In this document: one piece after another, positions 16,139 through 23,582 of the stretch | How positions within the stretch are numbered: the first letter of the stretch is position 1 | Layout: each line of letters opens with the position of its first letter | NCBI RefSeq assembly: GCF_002341865.1 | Contig: NZ_DDOV01000035.1 | Span: 40,749 to 73,826 of the forward strand | DNA from: Clostridium sp. UBA2485 | GTDB taxonomy: Bacteria; Bacillota; Clostridia; Clostridiales; Clostridiaceae | DNA: 33,078 bases | Direction: 5' to 3' | Notes under the pieces: generated by a model | The model's database searches: none | What the model was told of the DNA's origin: nothing | The model's input: the letters and a program-made list of their open reading frames with translations, nothing else | Position numbers and translations under genes: made by a program

Positions 16139-17476
16139 TTAAAGTTTTGCTGTTTCTTTTTGATTTTTTAGCTTTAAGTAAACATAAATTGGCATTCCTG
16201 CTACCGCTAATAAAACTACATAAAATGCTACTTTCAATCCTGATCCATAAATTGCCCATACTGCATATATTAATCCTATTATTGGTATTATACTCTTTTT
16301 TACTATTTGTTTTTTCGTTAAAGTTCCCTGTTTTCTCATAATAACCATGTCTGACATTATTGTGATTGCGTATATAGGCAAATATGTTAATGTTGCAATT
16401 AAAGTTATTATATTTAACGCTCCTACAAATCCATTAGAAAAGTTAAGAAGTAAAACTAAATTTGTAATTACTGAACTCAATATTAATGCTTTATATGGAG
16501 TTCCATACTTCTCATGACTAGCTGAAAATACTTTAGGGAATATTCCATCGCTACCAGCAGCATAAGCAATTCTCGCTGAAGAGAATATCCATCCTATGGC
16601 TGTTCCTGTTATTGATATAACTATTGATATATTAATAAAATTTATAATTCCTTTTCCAAAATATTGAGTTAATATGTCTGATATTGGAGCTGTACTTTTA
16701 GCTATTTCACTTTGTGGCATTGCACCCATTGCAAAAAAGCTTAGTGCTAAATAAAATAAACAGGCTAATAATATTCCAAAAATTGTACTCTTTGCTACAT
16801 TTTTTCCTGGATTTTCAATATCCCCTGCTGCAATACTTGAAGATTCAAGTCCTATAAATGCCCATAATGTTACTGTTGCTGCTGTTGATATTGTATTTAC
16901 CCCTTCACCACTTGGAAACATTGGTGTTATATTGTTTACGTCAAAATGAGTTCCAGCTACTACTATAAATATTAATAATATAGAAAGCTTAAATACAGTT
17001 ATTATACTTGCTATATTACCTGTCAGTTTTACACCTTTTATATTTATAAGAGTTAATCCCCAAAGTATAGCTGAACAAAATAAAAATCCAACTAAATGAT
17101 TATTAGCTATAATTGGGAAAACTGCACTAGAATAACTTCCTATTGCTATAATTACTGCTGCATTTCCTATAACTGAACCAGTCCAATACAGCCATGCATT
17201 TGTAAATCCAACGAATTCACCAAAGGCTTCTTTTGAGTATTCATAAGGCCCTCCAGTCTTTGGAATAACACTTCCCAATCTTGCAAAGCTTAATGCTATA
17301 AATACTGATCCTACTCCAGTCAAAAGCCATGCTATTAATGTTGAACCTGGTCCTGCTACATTTGCTAAAGTAGTTGGTAACATGAATATTCCTGAACCAA
17401 TCATATTTCCTACAACTAGTGCAGTTGCTGCAAAAAGACCCATTTTCTTCTTTTGCGACGTGTTTGAGTTTTTCAT
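16139..17476 (-). CDS. APC-family amino-acid/polyamine transporter, antiporter-like
   Basis: A 445-residue integral membrane protein with about twelve hydrophobic segments. The first helix carries GNMIGSGIFMLP, the APC substrate-site signature as found in the AdiC, CadB and PotE basic amino-acid/amine antiporters. Helix 6 has LWAFIGLESSSIAAGDIENP, also typical. GGPYEYSKEAFG follows helix 2. It therefore most likely exchanges or imports an amino acid or its amine; the exact substrate is not readable. No decarboxylase gene is adjacent. AGGAGG lies 7 bases before the ATG. About 1.2 kb of gene-free DNA precedes it, containing the duplicated 19-bp site (17783-17801, 17955-17973) next to promoter-like sequences. 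Confidence 0.9.
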   Translation of the reverse strand: MKNSNTSQKKKMGLFAATALVVGNMIGSGIFMLPTTLANVAGPGSTLIAWLLTGVGSVFIALSFARLGSVIPKTGGPYEYSKEAFGEFVGFTNAWLYWTGSVIGNAAVIIAIGSYSSAVFPIIANNHLVGFLFCSAILWGLTLINIKGVKLTGNIASIITVFKLSILLIFIVVAGTHFDVNNITPMFPSGEGVNTISTAATVTLWAFIGLESSSIAAGDIENPGKNVAKSTIFGILLACLFYLALSFFAMGAMPQSEIAKSTAPISDILTQYFGKGIINFINISIVISITGTAIGWIFSSARIAYAAGSDGIFPKVFSASHEKYGTPYKALILSSVITNLVLLLNFSNGFVGALNIITLIATLTYLPIYAITIMSDMVIMRKQGTLTKKQIVKKSIIPIIGLIYAVWAIYGSGLKVAFYVVLLAVAGMPIYVYLKLKNQKETAKL

Positions 17477-17782
17477 CTTTTGTCCTCCTTGTTAATTTTC
17501 ATTAGTTAATTGCAGCTAAATAGTACTACTTAACTATGCTATAAGTTTTTCAGCACATATAGCTATTTTCTTAGTATTAAAATATGTAATTTCATGTGGA
17601 ATAATTAAATAAATTAATGTCAGTTACATTAAATATAGAACAATTCACTAAAATCTATATGTGGATATTGGGTAATATCTTCAATTAGTTCTGATTTAAA
17701 ATTGAATCTATTATTACTCTCTAATATTAAAAAGCTTTACTTCTAAATGTGTCTAAAATCTAATAAAATTTAAGTTATAATA

Positions 17783-17801
17783 TGATTGCTTATTATTGTT
17801 A
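17783..17801 (-). promoter_or_regulatory. 19-bp direct repeat, proximal copy, with promoter-like sequence
   Basis: TAACAATAATAAGCAATCA on the minus strand, preceded by TTG (TTGTAA as a possible -35) and followed by TATTATAAC. The identical 19-mer recurs 172 bp upstream. It probably marks one of two tandem promoters of the APC transporter gene, or a regulator site. Confidence 0.45.
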
Positions 17802-17954
17802 CAAAGTTTTTTAATACGGCTTGTCCACTATTGTAAGCTCTTAGTTTTAAATTTATAAAATAAATGCTTTAATTTTATATTCCATATTGATATTACATTA
17901 TTTCACTTAACTTAATTAATAAAGTAAATGTTTTCATTTTTTCTTATTATACTT

Positions 17955-17973
17955 TGATTGCTTATTATTGTTA
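17955..17973 (-). promoter_or_regulatory. 19-bp direct repeat, distal copy, with -10 TATAAT
   Basis: Same 19-mer as at 17783-17801. On the minus strand it is followed three bases later by GTATAATAAG, a perfect TATAAT. Position is about 480 bases upstream of the transporter start. Confidence 0.45.
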
Positions 17974-18677
17974 TAAGCTTTTTTGAAACTCTTAACTTTT
18001 CATCTGTTTAAAATATTATGAAACATTATATTTTAAAAATTTATTTTGACAACTATTAATTTGTAAATATACTTTTAATAATCTGTTTTTAAACCTACTA
18101 CTTTAAATTTAATTATTAAGATTAAAAAATCTTTCCTTTAAGATAATAAAAATGTTATAATGCTTCAGTCTATTATGTTTATTTTTCTAACTCATACTAA
18201 ATCACATTATTTCTCAAAAGATATTATAGCATAATATTTTCTAACTTCAATTGATAATATGAAATTTATATAATAAATATTCATTTTTATTGTATATTTA
18301 TTAATTTATGAAATACAGTATTGATTATTTTTTAAATGTAGTGAATCTAATAATTCTAATTATACCTATCTTAAATTCTTTCCAATATATATAAATTCAA
18401 AAACTATTTTTTATTATTAATTAGACTTTTCTTAAAATATGAAAAATTTTATTATACATAGCTTTTTTTATTTAAAAATATCCATCTACCATTTTACATT
18501 ATCAACATTTTTTCGTCATAAGTCAACAAATTTATTACTTTTTCATAGCCTCCACATTTACCTTTTAATAACCACTGATTTTAATAAAAATTATCCTATG
18601 AGAAAGTAAGAAATTCAATACTTTGCAATTATTTTAATTTATCTATTACTATAAATTTCACCTAAGTAATTTAATAT

Positions 18678-19349
18678 TTAATTACTAAAAATAAACTTTA
18701 TAATAATATCCTTATATAATATTACAATAAAAGTAGCTATGGTTATAAAGGGTGTATAAGGAATAGTTTTTTTTCTACTTTCTCCCTTAGCTATCATGTA
18801 TATACATATTATAGTAGCTAATATGTTAGCCAATGCAAAAATCAATATGCTGCTTGTTGCTCCTAGAAAGACTCCTATTATAATTGAAACTTCTAAATCT
18901 CCATATCCTATTACCTCTTTTTTATATATAGATTTAGTAACAAGAATCAATGCTAAAAAGATTCCCCCTCCTAATAGGGCACCAAGAATATAATCTTTAA
19001 TAGGATATCCATTAATATATTCTATTATCATAAAGGCACTGCCTAAAATTATAGCCCCATAAGCAGTATTATCGTATACATATCTTGTATTAAAATCTAT
19101 AACTCCAATTACAATTATGAAACATGATAAGGTATAAAGCTTTATCAATTGCAAGCATAATCCATATTTAATATACAAAAGTAAAAGCATAGTACCCGTT
19201 ATCAGTTCTACGAATAAATTTTGAAAATTATATTCACAATTTTTTATTTTATTTTCTTCGTCATTTTTAATTGTTTCATTGATGCAAAAGTTTAAGAATT
19301 TCCCTAAAAAAATTCCAGTTATAAATATAAAGCTATATATTAATACCAT
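18678..19349 (-). CDS. Type IV prepilin peptidase (A24)
   Basis: A 223-residue polytopic membrane aspartic protease that cleaves the leader of type IV prepilins. Active-site aspartates are D85 in IGVIDFNTRYVYD and D151 in the signature GYGD (148-151), each beside hydrophobic segments; about seven membrane spans are visible. The N-terminal cytoplasmic domain of classic PilD, with its paired CxxC motifs and methyltransferase activity, is missing or reduced (only NCEYNF around residue 37). The enzyme may therefore cleave without N-methylation. GGAGG precedes the ATG. It lies 13 bases after the prepilin gene, in the same operon. No pilus ATPase or inner-membrane platform gene is present here. Confidence 0.88.
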   Translation of the reverse strand: MVLIYSFIFITGIFLGKFLNFCINETIKNDEENKIKNCEYNFQNLFVELITGTMLLLLYIKYGLCLQLIKLYTLSCFIIVIGVIDFNTRYVYDNTAYGAIILGSAFMIIEYINGYPIKDYILGALLGGGIFLALILVTKSIYKKEVIGYGDLEVSIIIGVFLGATSSILIFALANILATIICIYMIAKGESRKKTIPYTPFITIATFIVILYKDIIIKFIFSN

Positions 19350-19362
19350 GCTACCTCCACTT

Positions 19363-19788
19363 TTAATTACATGCTATTTCAAAAGTTTTAATATCTTTGC
19401 CTTCTGATACTTGTGTATCATTTTTTAGACTAGGATAAACCTGCCTAGTTCCCGTAAATATAAATATTTCTCCATCACTTTTTATATGAATAGAAAATTT
19501 ATTTGGTAAATTATTATTAACTAAAGCTTGTTGTTTTATTTCTTCATTATTAAAATACTGTTTAACCACGGTTTCATCTATTTTAAGTACTGATTTTCCT
19601 TTTGATAATTCTGTATTTATTGCCATTGCTATATTTTTAGCAGTTGCTACATCTGCCTTTTGCTTAGCATTCTCCTGTATATTTCCGAATTTAGGTACAG
19701 CTATAAAAGCTAATATAGCAATAATTGATATAACCACTATTATTTCTATGAGAGTAAATCCCCCTCTTTTTTTCTTAGAATAACTCAC
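19363..19788 (-). CDS. Type IV pilin-like prepilin
   Basis: A 141-residue prepilin with a short basic leader and the class III signal KKKRGG/FTLIEIIVVISI: cleavage is expected after G10, leaving mature Phe1 and the conserved Glu5 (E15 of the precursor). The hydrophobic helix (11-31) continues into an amphipathic alpha-1 (PKFGNIQENAKQKADVATAK), as in major and minor pilins. The globular part (about 60-141) is small, with an FIFTGTRQVYPSL strand region and one cysteine near the end. It starts at GTG with GGAGG 7 bases upstream. It is the first gene of a two-gene operon with its processing peptidase. Assembly functions must be encoded elsewhere. Major pilin, minor pilin and competence-type pseudopilin are all possible. 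Confidence 0.9.
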   Translation of the reverse strand: MSYSKKKRGGFTLIEIIVVISIIAILAFIAVPKFGNIQENAKQKADVATAKNIAMAINTELSKGKSVLKIDETVVKQYFNNEEIKQQALVNNNLPNKFSIHIKSDGEIFIFTGTRQVYPSLKNDTQVSEGKDIKTFEIACN

Positions 19789-19946
19789 TGTTTTACCTCC
19801 ATTTTATTTATAGTACTCATTTAATTGTTATTATTGACAATTATAAGAATAAATAACATATTTTTTGCATTTTATATAATTATAACTTTGAAATTCTTAT
19901 CAATATAAAAATTTTATATTGAGCCTTTCTAATATGAGCAATAAAA

Positions 19947-19983
19947 ATAGAATGTTTTTTCGTAACAATAAAAAACATTCTAT
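19947..19983 (-). terminator. Terminator of the adenine deaminase operon
   Basis: ATAGAATGTTTTTT and AAAAAACATTCTAT form a perfect 14-bp stem with a 9-base loop; on the minus strand TTTTTATT follows. It lies 18 bases past the stop at 20001. Confidence 0.9.
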
Positions 19984-20000
19984 CATTCTTATAATTCTAT

Positions 20001-21695
20001 TTATACAAATAAATCTATAAAACTTTCTGTACTAAATTCATACAGACCTTTAGTAGTTAGTTTAATTTCAGGAATCACTGGAAGTGATAAAAACGAAAGA
20101 GTTATAAATGGATCAAAATCCTGCTTTATTCCATAACTTCTTGCTATTCTATTAAGCCTTTTTACATTCTCACAAACGATATATGGTTCTTGAAATGTCA
20201 TCAATCCTCCTATTGGAAGTGATAAGTGTGATATCAATTTGCCTTCAGAAACTATAACTATTCCTCCGCCTATAGTAATAAGAGAATTAACAGCTACCTC
20301 CATATCTTTATCATTATCGCCAATTACAATAATGTTATGAGAATCATGTGCAACAGTTTGGGCTATAGCACAATCTTTTAACCCTAATCCTTCAACATAT
20401 CCTACAGAATATTTTTTACTTCTTCTATGTCGTTCAAATATTGCCAATTTTAAAACATCTCTACTATTTATTTTTGAAACATATCCATTTTCTGCTGAAA
20501 TTTTTCTTATTTCTTTTATAGTCTCTAGAGATTGTGGTTTAACTTTTATCACATTAATTTCATTTCCTATAGCAGGAACTTTGAAATCATTAACTGATAC
20601 AAAATCTAGGTTCATTGAAGTCTTAATATTATAAATAGCACTAGCCTTAGCATTTAATAATGGGTCTTTTCCATTTTTTAATACTCTTTTAATGTTTATT
20701 TGTTTAAGACTTTCAAAAATAACTAAATCCGCTTTATATCCTGGAGCTATAGCTCCAATGTTTTTTAATCCATAACACTGTGCTGCATTAAAAGTTGCCA
20801 TTGTAAAGGCTTTAACAGGATCTATCCCCTCTCTTATGGCTATTCTCAAACAATTATCAATTGATCCTTCTTCCATTAAATCTTCTATATGTCTATCATC
20901 GGTACAGAATAAAAATCTATGGTAATTTTCATCTTTAATAGCTTTTAATAATGCTGTTAGATTCTTAGCTGCCGATCCTTCTCTCATCAATATATACATA
21001 CCCTTTGAAATTTTATTTAAAGCATCTTTGTAATTTGAACATTCATGATCTGTCTTAACTCCACTAGTAATATAAGCATTTAATTCTATAGGAGATATTA
21101 TTGGACTATGCCCATCTATAGGTCTGCCATTAAATGATTTAAGTTTACATAACATCTCCTCATTCTTATTTATAACTGACTTAATGTCCATTACCTCTCC
21201 TAATCCCAGGACTTTAGGATGGTCAGATAATTTTAGAAGTTCTTCGCAATTTAAAGTATATCCATTGTCTTCAAAACTTGTAGCAGGAACACAAGATGGC
21301 AACATAAAGTATATATCAATCATAGCATTTTCAGAATTTTTAAGCATAAATTCAATTCCCTTTATCCCCTCTACATTTGCTATTTCATGAGGATCTGCTA
21401 TTACAGTGGTTACCCCATTTTTAATTGCTATTGAAGAGTATTTTTCTGGTGTTATCATTGAGGATTCAATATGAACATGGGAATCTATAAAACCTGGAGC
21501 CACATATTGTTCTGAACAATCGATTTCTATATCTCCCTCATAATTACCAATACCTATGATTGTATCATCACATATGCCTATATCTCCCTGTTCAATTTGT
21601 CCATTAAACACATTGATATAAAATGCATTCTTTAAAACTAGATTACACTTTACTTCTCCAAGACTCATCTCAATTTTTCCCTTTATTTTTTCCAT
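20001..21695 (-). CDS. adeC: Adenine deaminase
   Basis: Amidohydrolase-superfamily enzyme that converts adenine to hypoxanthine plus ammonia in purine salvage; 564 residues, family-typical. After an N-terminal beta-sandwich segment come GFIDSHVHIESSM (metal ligands H73, H75), IADPHEIANV (about 99-108), and GHSPIIS with EC...TDHE residues further on. FCTDDRHIEDL carries the catalytic Asp region. The second half (about 330-564) contains AHDSHNIIVIGDND and GGGIVIVSEGKLISHLSLPI, which are specific to the adenine deaminase subfamily rather than the AMP/adenosine deaminases. AAAGGGG precedes the ATG. It lies 19 bases downstream of an unknown gene that is probably in the same operon. No purine riboswitch was found upstream of the operon. 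Confidence 0.95.
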   Translation of the reverse strand: MEKIKGKIEMSLGEVKCNLVLKNAFYINVFNGQIEQGDIGICDDTIIGIGNYEGDIEIDCSEQYVAPGFIDSHVHIESSMITPEKYSSIAIKNGVTTVIADPHEIANVEGIKGIEFMLKNSENAMIDIYFMLPSCVPATSFEDNGYTLNCEELLKLSDHPKVLGLGEVMDIKSVINKNEEMLCKLKSFNGRPIDGHSPIISPIELNAYITSGVKTDHECSNYKDALNKISKGMYILMREGSAAKNLTALLKAIKDENYHRFLFCTDDRHIEDLMEEGSIDNCLRIAIREGIDPVKAFTMATFNAAQCYGLKNIGAIAPGYKADLVIFESLKQINIKRVLKNGKDPLLNAKASAIYNIKTSMNLDFVSVNDFKVPAIGNEINVIKVKPQSLETIKEIRKISAENGYVSKINSRDVLKLAIFERHRRSKKYSVGYVEGLGLKDCAIAQTVAHDSHNIIVIGDNDKDMEVAVNSLITIGGGIVIVSEGKLISHLSLPIGGLMTFQEPYIVCENVKRLNRIARSYGIKQDFDPFITLSFLSLPVIPEIKLTTKGLYEFSTESFIDLFV

Positions 21696-21714
21696 CGCTA
21701 CCCCTTTCTTATAA

Positions 21715-22128
21715 CTAATTGTTATGATTTACATTTTCAATTGCGCCTATATAAGCTTTAATAATAGAGTCAGAATACTGTGGATTTAATTGTTTAATAT
21801 ATAAGCTTTCTTTAATTTTATTCATAATAATATTTATTACAGATTGCTTATATAAATAATCAACAGGTTTACCTTCTAATAGCAGCTCGACTTCATAAAT
21901 TCGTATAGCCTTTTCATGCTCTATAGTAAAAGCTACATTGAATTTTTCTATTCTATTATTTTTATGCCTTAGATAAACAATACTGTCAATGTCTGGGGAC
22001 AATGTTTTATTTTCGCTATTTATTCTAAAAAATCCTTTATATTTCCGTTTATTTAATAACTCTTCTACCTCTCTAAATGCATCTAATTTATTTTTTCTAT
22101 TTGTTGATATATTAGTATTAGAAATCAT
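21715..22128 (-). CDS. Hypothetical protein upstream of adeC
   Basis: A 137-residue protein I do not recognise. It has no signal peptide, membrane segment or cysteine. The predicted pattern is mixed: an N-terminal helix (NKLDAFREVEELLNKRKYKG), central alternating hydrophobic strands (FNVAFTIEHEKAIRIYEVEL) and a C-terminal helix with VINIIMNKIKESLYI. It begins at ATG with AGGGGG 8 bases upstream, a strong site. It is separated by 19 bases from adeC, so the two are likely one transcript; a functional link to purine metabolism is only suggested by position. Confidence 0.75.
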   Translation of the reverse strand: MISNTNISTNRKNKLDAFREVEELLNKRKYKGFFRINSENKTLSPDIDSIVYLRHKNNRIEKFNVAFTIEHEKAIRIYEVELLLEGKPVDYLYKQSVINIIMNKIKESLYIKQLNPQYSDSIIKAYIGAIENVNHNN

Positions 22129-22251
22129 TTTATATACCCCCTAAATATTTATGTAGTAACATATAAAATAATATGTAGAAGACTTATTATTTTTTAGATT
22201 ATTACTATATTTATTACAGTATCTTATAATATATAACATAAAAATAATAAA

Positions 22252-22292
22252 AGCTGTAACTAAATGGATTAAAACACCATTTAGCTACAGCT
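22252..22292 (-). terminator. Terminator overlapping the stop codon of the exonuclease gene
   Basis: AGCTGTAACTAAATGG and CCATTTAGCTACAGCT pair (one mismatch) across a 9-base loop. The upstream arm on the minus strand includes the last sense codons and the TAA at 22281-22283. A T-rich run (TTTTATTATTTTTA) follows. Confidence 0.85.
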
Positions 22293-23009
22293 ATTGTTTT
22301 CAATAACTTTATAATCAATTTTCTCTTCGCATTTAACAATATTTTCTTCTTCAATAGAAGGAAATATATATTTATTCCAATTTACATATATATAAAACAA
22401 ACTAACTACATCCTGCATATTGTATAGTAAAATTTTTTCTTTTTTATCTACAGGCATTCTATTAAAATATTCTTCATCTTTCATAATTTTACTAAAAGTT
22501 TTAGCTAAATTTGATCCGCTAATTATTTCACTTTCTCTTGTAATATTAAATTTACTTTCTAAATTTTTAAGTCCTATAGAAGTTTTCATAGATTTTTCGT
22601 AACATTTTTGTAAGTCTATATCTTTAAAATGCTCTTCTATTTTAAAATTTATCTTATGTTTCTCATACAAATAATTAATTACTGTAAAATCATTATTACC
22701 TGAAAAAGTTATTATATATTTCTTATTGTGCTCTTCAATCATAGTTTTAAAATAATCTTTTGATAATCTTAGAAGTTTTTTAAGTTCATATTTATTTTCG
22801 AGCATATATTGAGTTATTCTTAAAGAATTTTCATTCTCATCATAATATGCACTACCAAAAACCCCTATGCATATAGGCTTTTTATATACGTAATGCTCTA
22901 AATCAAAAAAAATAGCATCCTTAAATAAATCCTTTTTATCATTAAATATTAAACAATTCTCTTCCTTAAAATCCTCTACATAAATCACATTTTCTTTAAT
23001 AATCACCAT
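22281..23009 (-). CDS. YprB-like RNase H-fold exonuclease domain protein
   Basis: A 242-residue cytoplasmic protein with the layout of the predicted RNase H-like exonucleases of the YprB type. Motif I is IFFDLEHY (Asp/Glu pair, about 34-39). Motif II is in YIITFSGNNDFTVINYLYEKH (about 98-118). DIDLQKCYEK and GLKNLESKFNI match the DnaQ-like family's middle region. Motif III is LYNMQDVVSLFYIYV (about 203-217), with the final Asp. This suggests 3'-5' exonuclease activity on nucleic acid; substrate unknown. ATG is followed by GTG, with GAGTGAT as a weak ribosome site. It is divergent from the Feo1 operon, with a shared intergenic region of 285 bp and its own terminator. Confidence 0.72.
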   Translation of the reverse strand: MVIIKENVIYVEDFKEENCLIFNDKKDLFKDAIFFDLEHYVYKKPICIGVFGSAYYDENENSLRITQYMLENKYELKKLLRLSKDYFKTMIEEHNKKYIITFSGNNDFTVINYLYEKHKINFKIEEHFKDIDLQKCYEKSMKTSIGLKNLESKFNITRESEIISGSNLAKTFSKIMKDEEYFNRMPVDKKEKILLYNMQDVVSLFYIYVNWNKYIFPSIEEENIVKCEEKIDYKVIENNSCS

Positions 23010-23229
23010 ATCACTCTTTTCTAAATTAAAGTTACCAAAATAATTAATATATAATTCCTATTAAAATAATGGTAAATACAACATATTGATTATTATATCA
23101 CATTCACCTATTTATTTTCTACAAATTATATACATGCAAAAACTTAAATTATCAGTATTTAAAAAACTTGCTATAACTTATTATTATTTCCAAATACTCT
23201 TTTAAATAACCTAATTTTCTAAAAAAATA

Positions 23230-23258
23230 TTGACTTTTTCAATAAATAATCATATAAT
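23230..23258 (+). promoter_or_regulatory. Promoter of the Feo1 operon
   Basis: TTGACT (23230-23235), 17-bp spacer, TATAAT (23253-23258). Near-consensus sigma-A promoter located 36 bases before the feoA ATG. Confidence 0.85.
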
Positions 23259-23277
23259 GATACTGATAATTGTTATC
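23259..23277 (+). promoter_or_regulatory. Fur box at the Feo1 start site
   Basis: GATACTGATAATTGTTATC matches the 19-bp Fur consensus (GATAATGATAATCATTATC) at 16 positions. It begins directly after the -10, so bound Fur-Fe(II) would block transcription initiation. Confidence 0.82.
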
Positions 23278-23294
23278 AACAAGAGGTGAAAATT

Positions 23295-23582
23295 ATGAGC
23301 ATTAATAATTTAAATTTAAGTAAAGCTGCTTATGTGGAAGTAAAAGACATGAGCATTAATGATTTAAAGCTAGGCGATATCGCTTATATACAAGGATTAA
23401 ATTGTGATGAGAAATTGTCTAAAAGACTTTTAGCTTTAGGATTTATTGAAGGTACTAAAGTTATTATGAAAAAGGTTGCTCCCCTAGGAGATCCCATTAT
23501 AATTAATTTGCGTGGAACGGATTTTGCTATAAGAAAAAAAGACGCAAGGAATATTTTTATAAAGATGGAGGGGAAAAATTAA
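23295..23582 (+). CDS. feoA: FeoA with duplicated N-terminal segment (Feo1)
   Basis: Small SH3-like cytoplasmic partner of the FeoB iron transporter, 95 residues from the ATG at 23295. A GTG at 23286 is in frame but lies in the ribosome site AGAGGTG, so it was rejected as start. Residues 19-95 are a normal FeoA: MSINDLKLGDIAYIQGLN, KRLLALGFIEGTKVIMKKVA, PLGDPIIINLRGTDFAIRKK, DARNIFI. Residues 1-18 (MSINNLNLSKAAYVEVKD) are a near-copy of residues 19-36, visible in the DNA as a 54-bp tandem duplication (23295-23348, 23349-23402). The ancestral start was probably the Met at 23349. The stop overlaps feoB by one base (TAATG), coupling translation. Iron-repressed through the Fur box at 23259-23277. 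Confidence 0.92.
   Translation: MSINNLNLSKAAYVEVKDMSINDLKLGDIAYIQGLNCDEKLSKRLLALGFIEGTKVIMKKVAPLGDPIIINLRGTDFAIRKKDARNIFIKMEGKN

Larger units (their letters stand above)
17477..18677. other. 1.2-kb gene-free, extremely A+T-rich region
   Basis: No ORF with a ribosome site or family resemblance is visible on either strand. The only structure I can point to is the 19-bp direct repeat at 17783-17801 and 17955-17973. The rest (about 18000-18670) is A/T-rich sequence without clear hairpins, T-box, riboswitch cores or repeats shared with the rest of the window. It separates the divergently unrelated permease and prepilin loci, both on the minus strand. Confidence 0.6.

Noticed and set aside
17477..17800. 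T-box or lysine riboswitch for the amino-acid transporter
   Set aside because: No GGGTGGNACCGCG-type sequence and no terminator/antiterminator pair were found on the minus strand.
22129..22250. Purine riboswitch upstream of the adenine deaminase operon
   Set aside because: The three-way-junction core and its conserved loops are absent; the region is short and A/T-rich.
23286..23294. GTG start for feoA at 23286
   Set aside because: This GTG is part of the AGAGGTG ribosome site; the ATG at 23295 has correct spacing.
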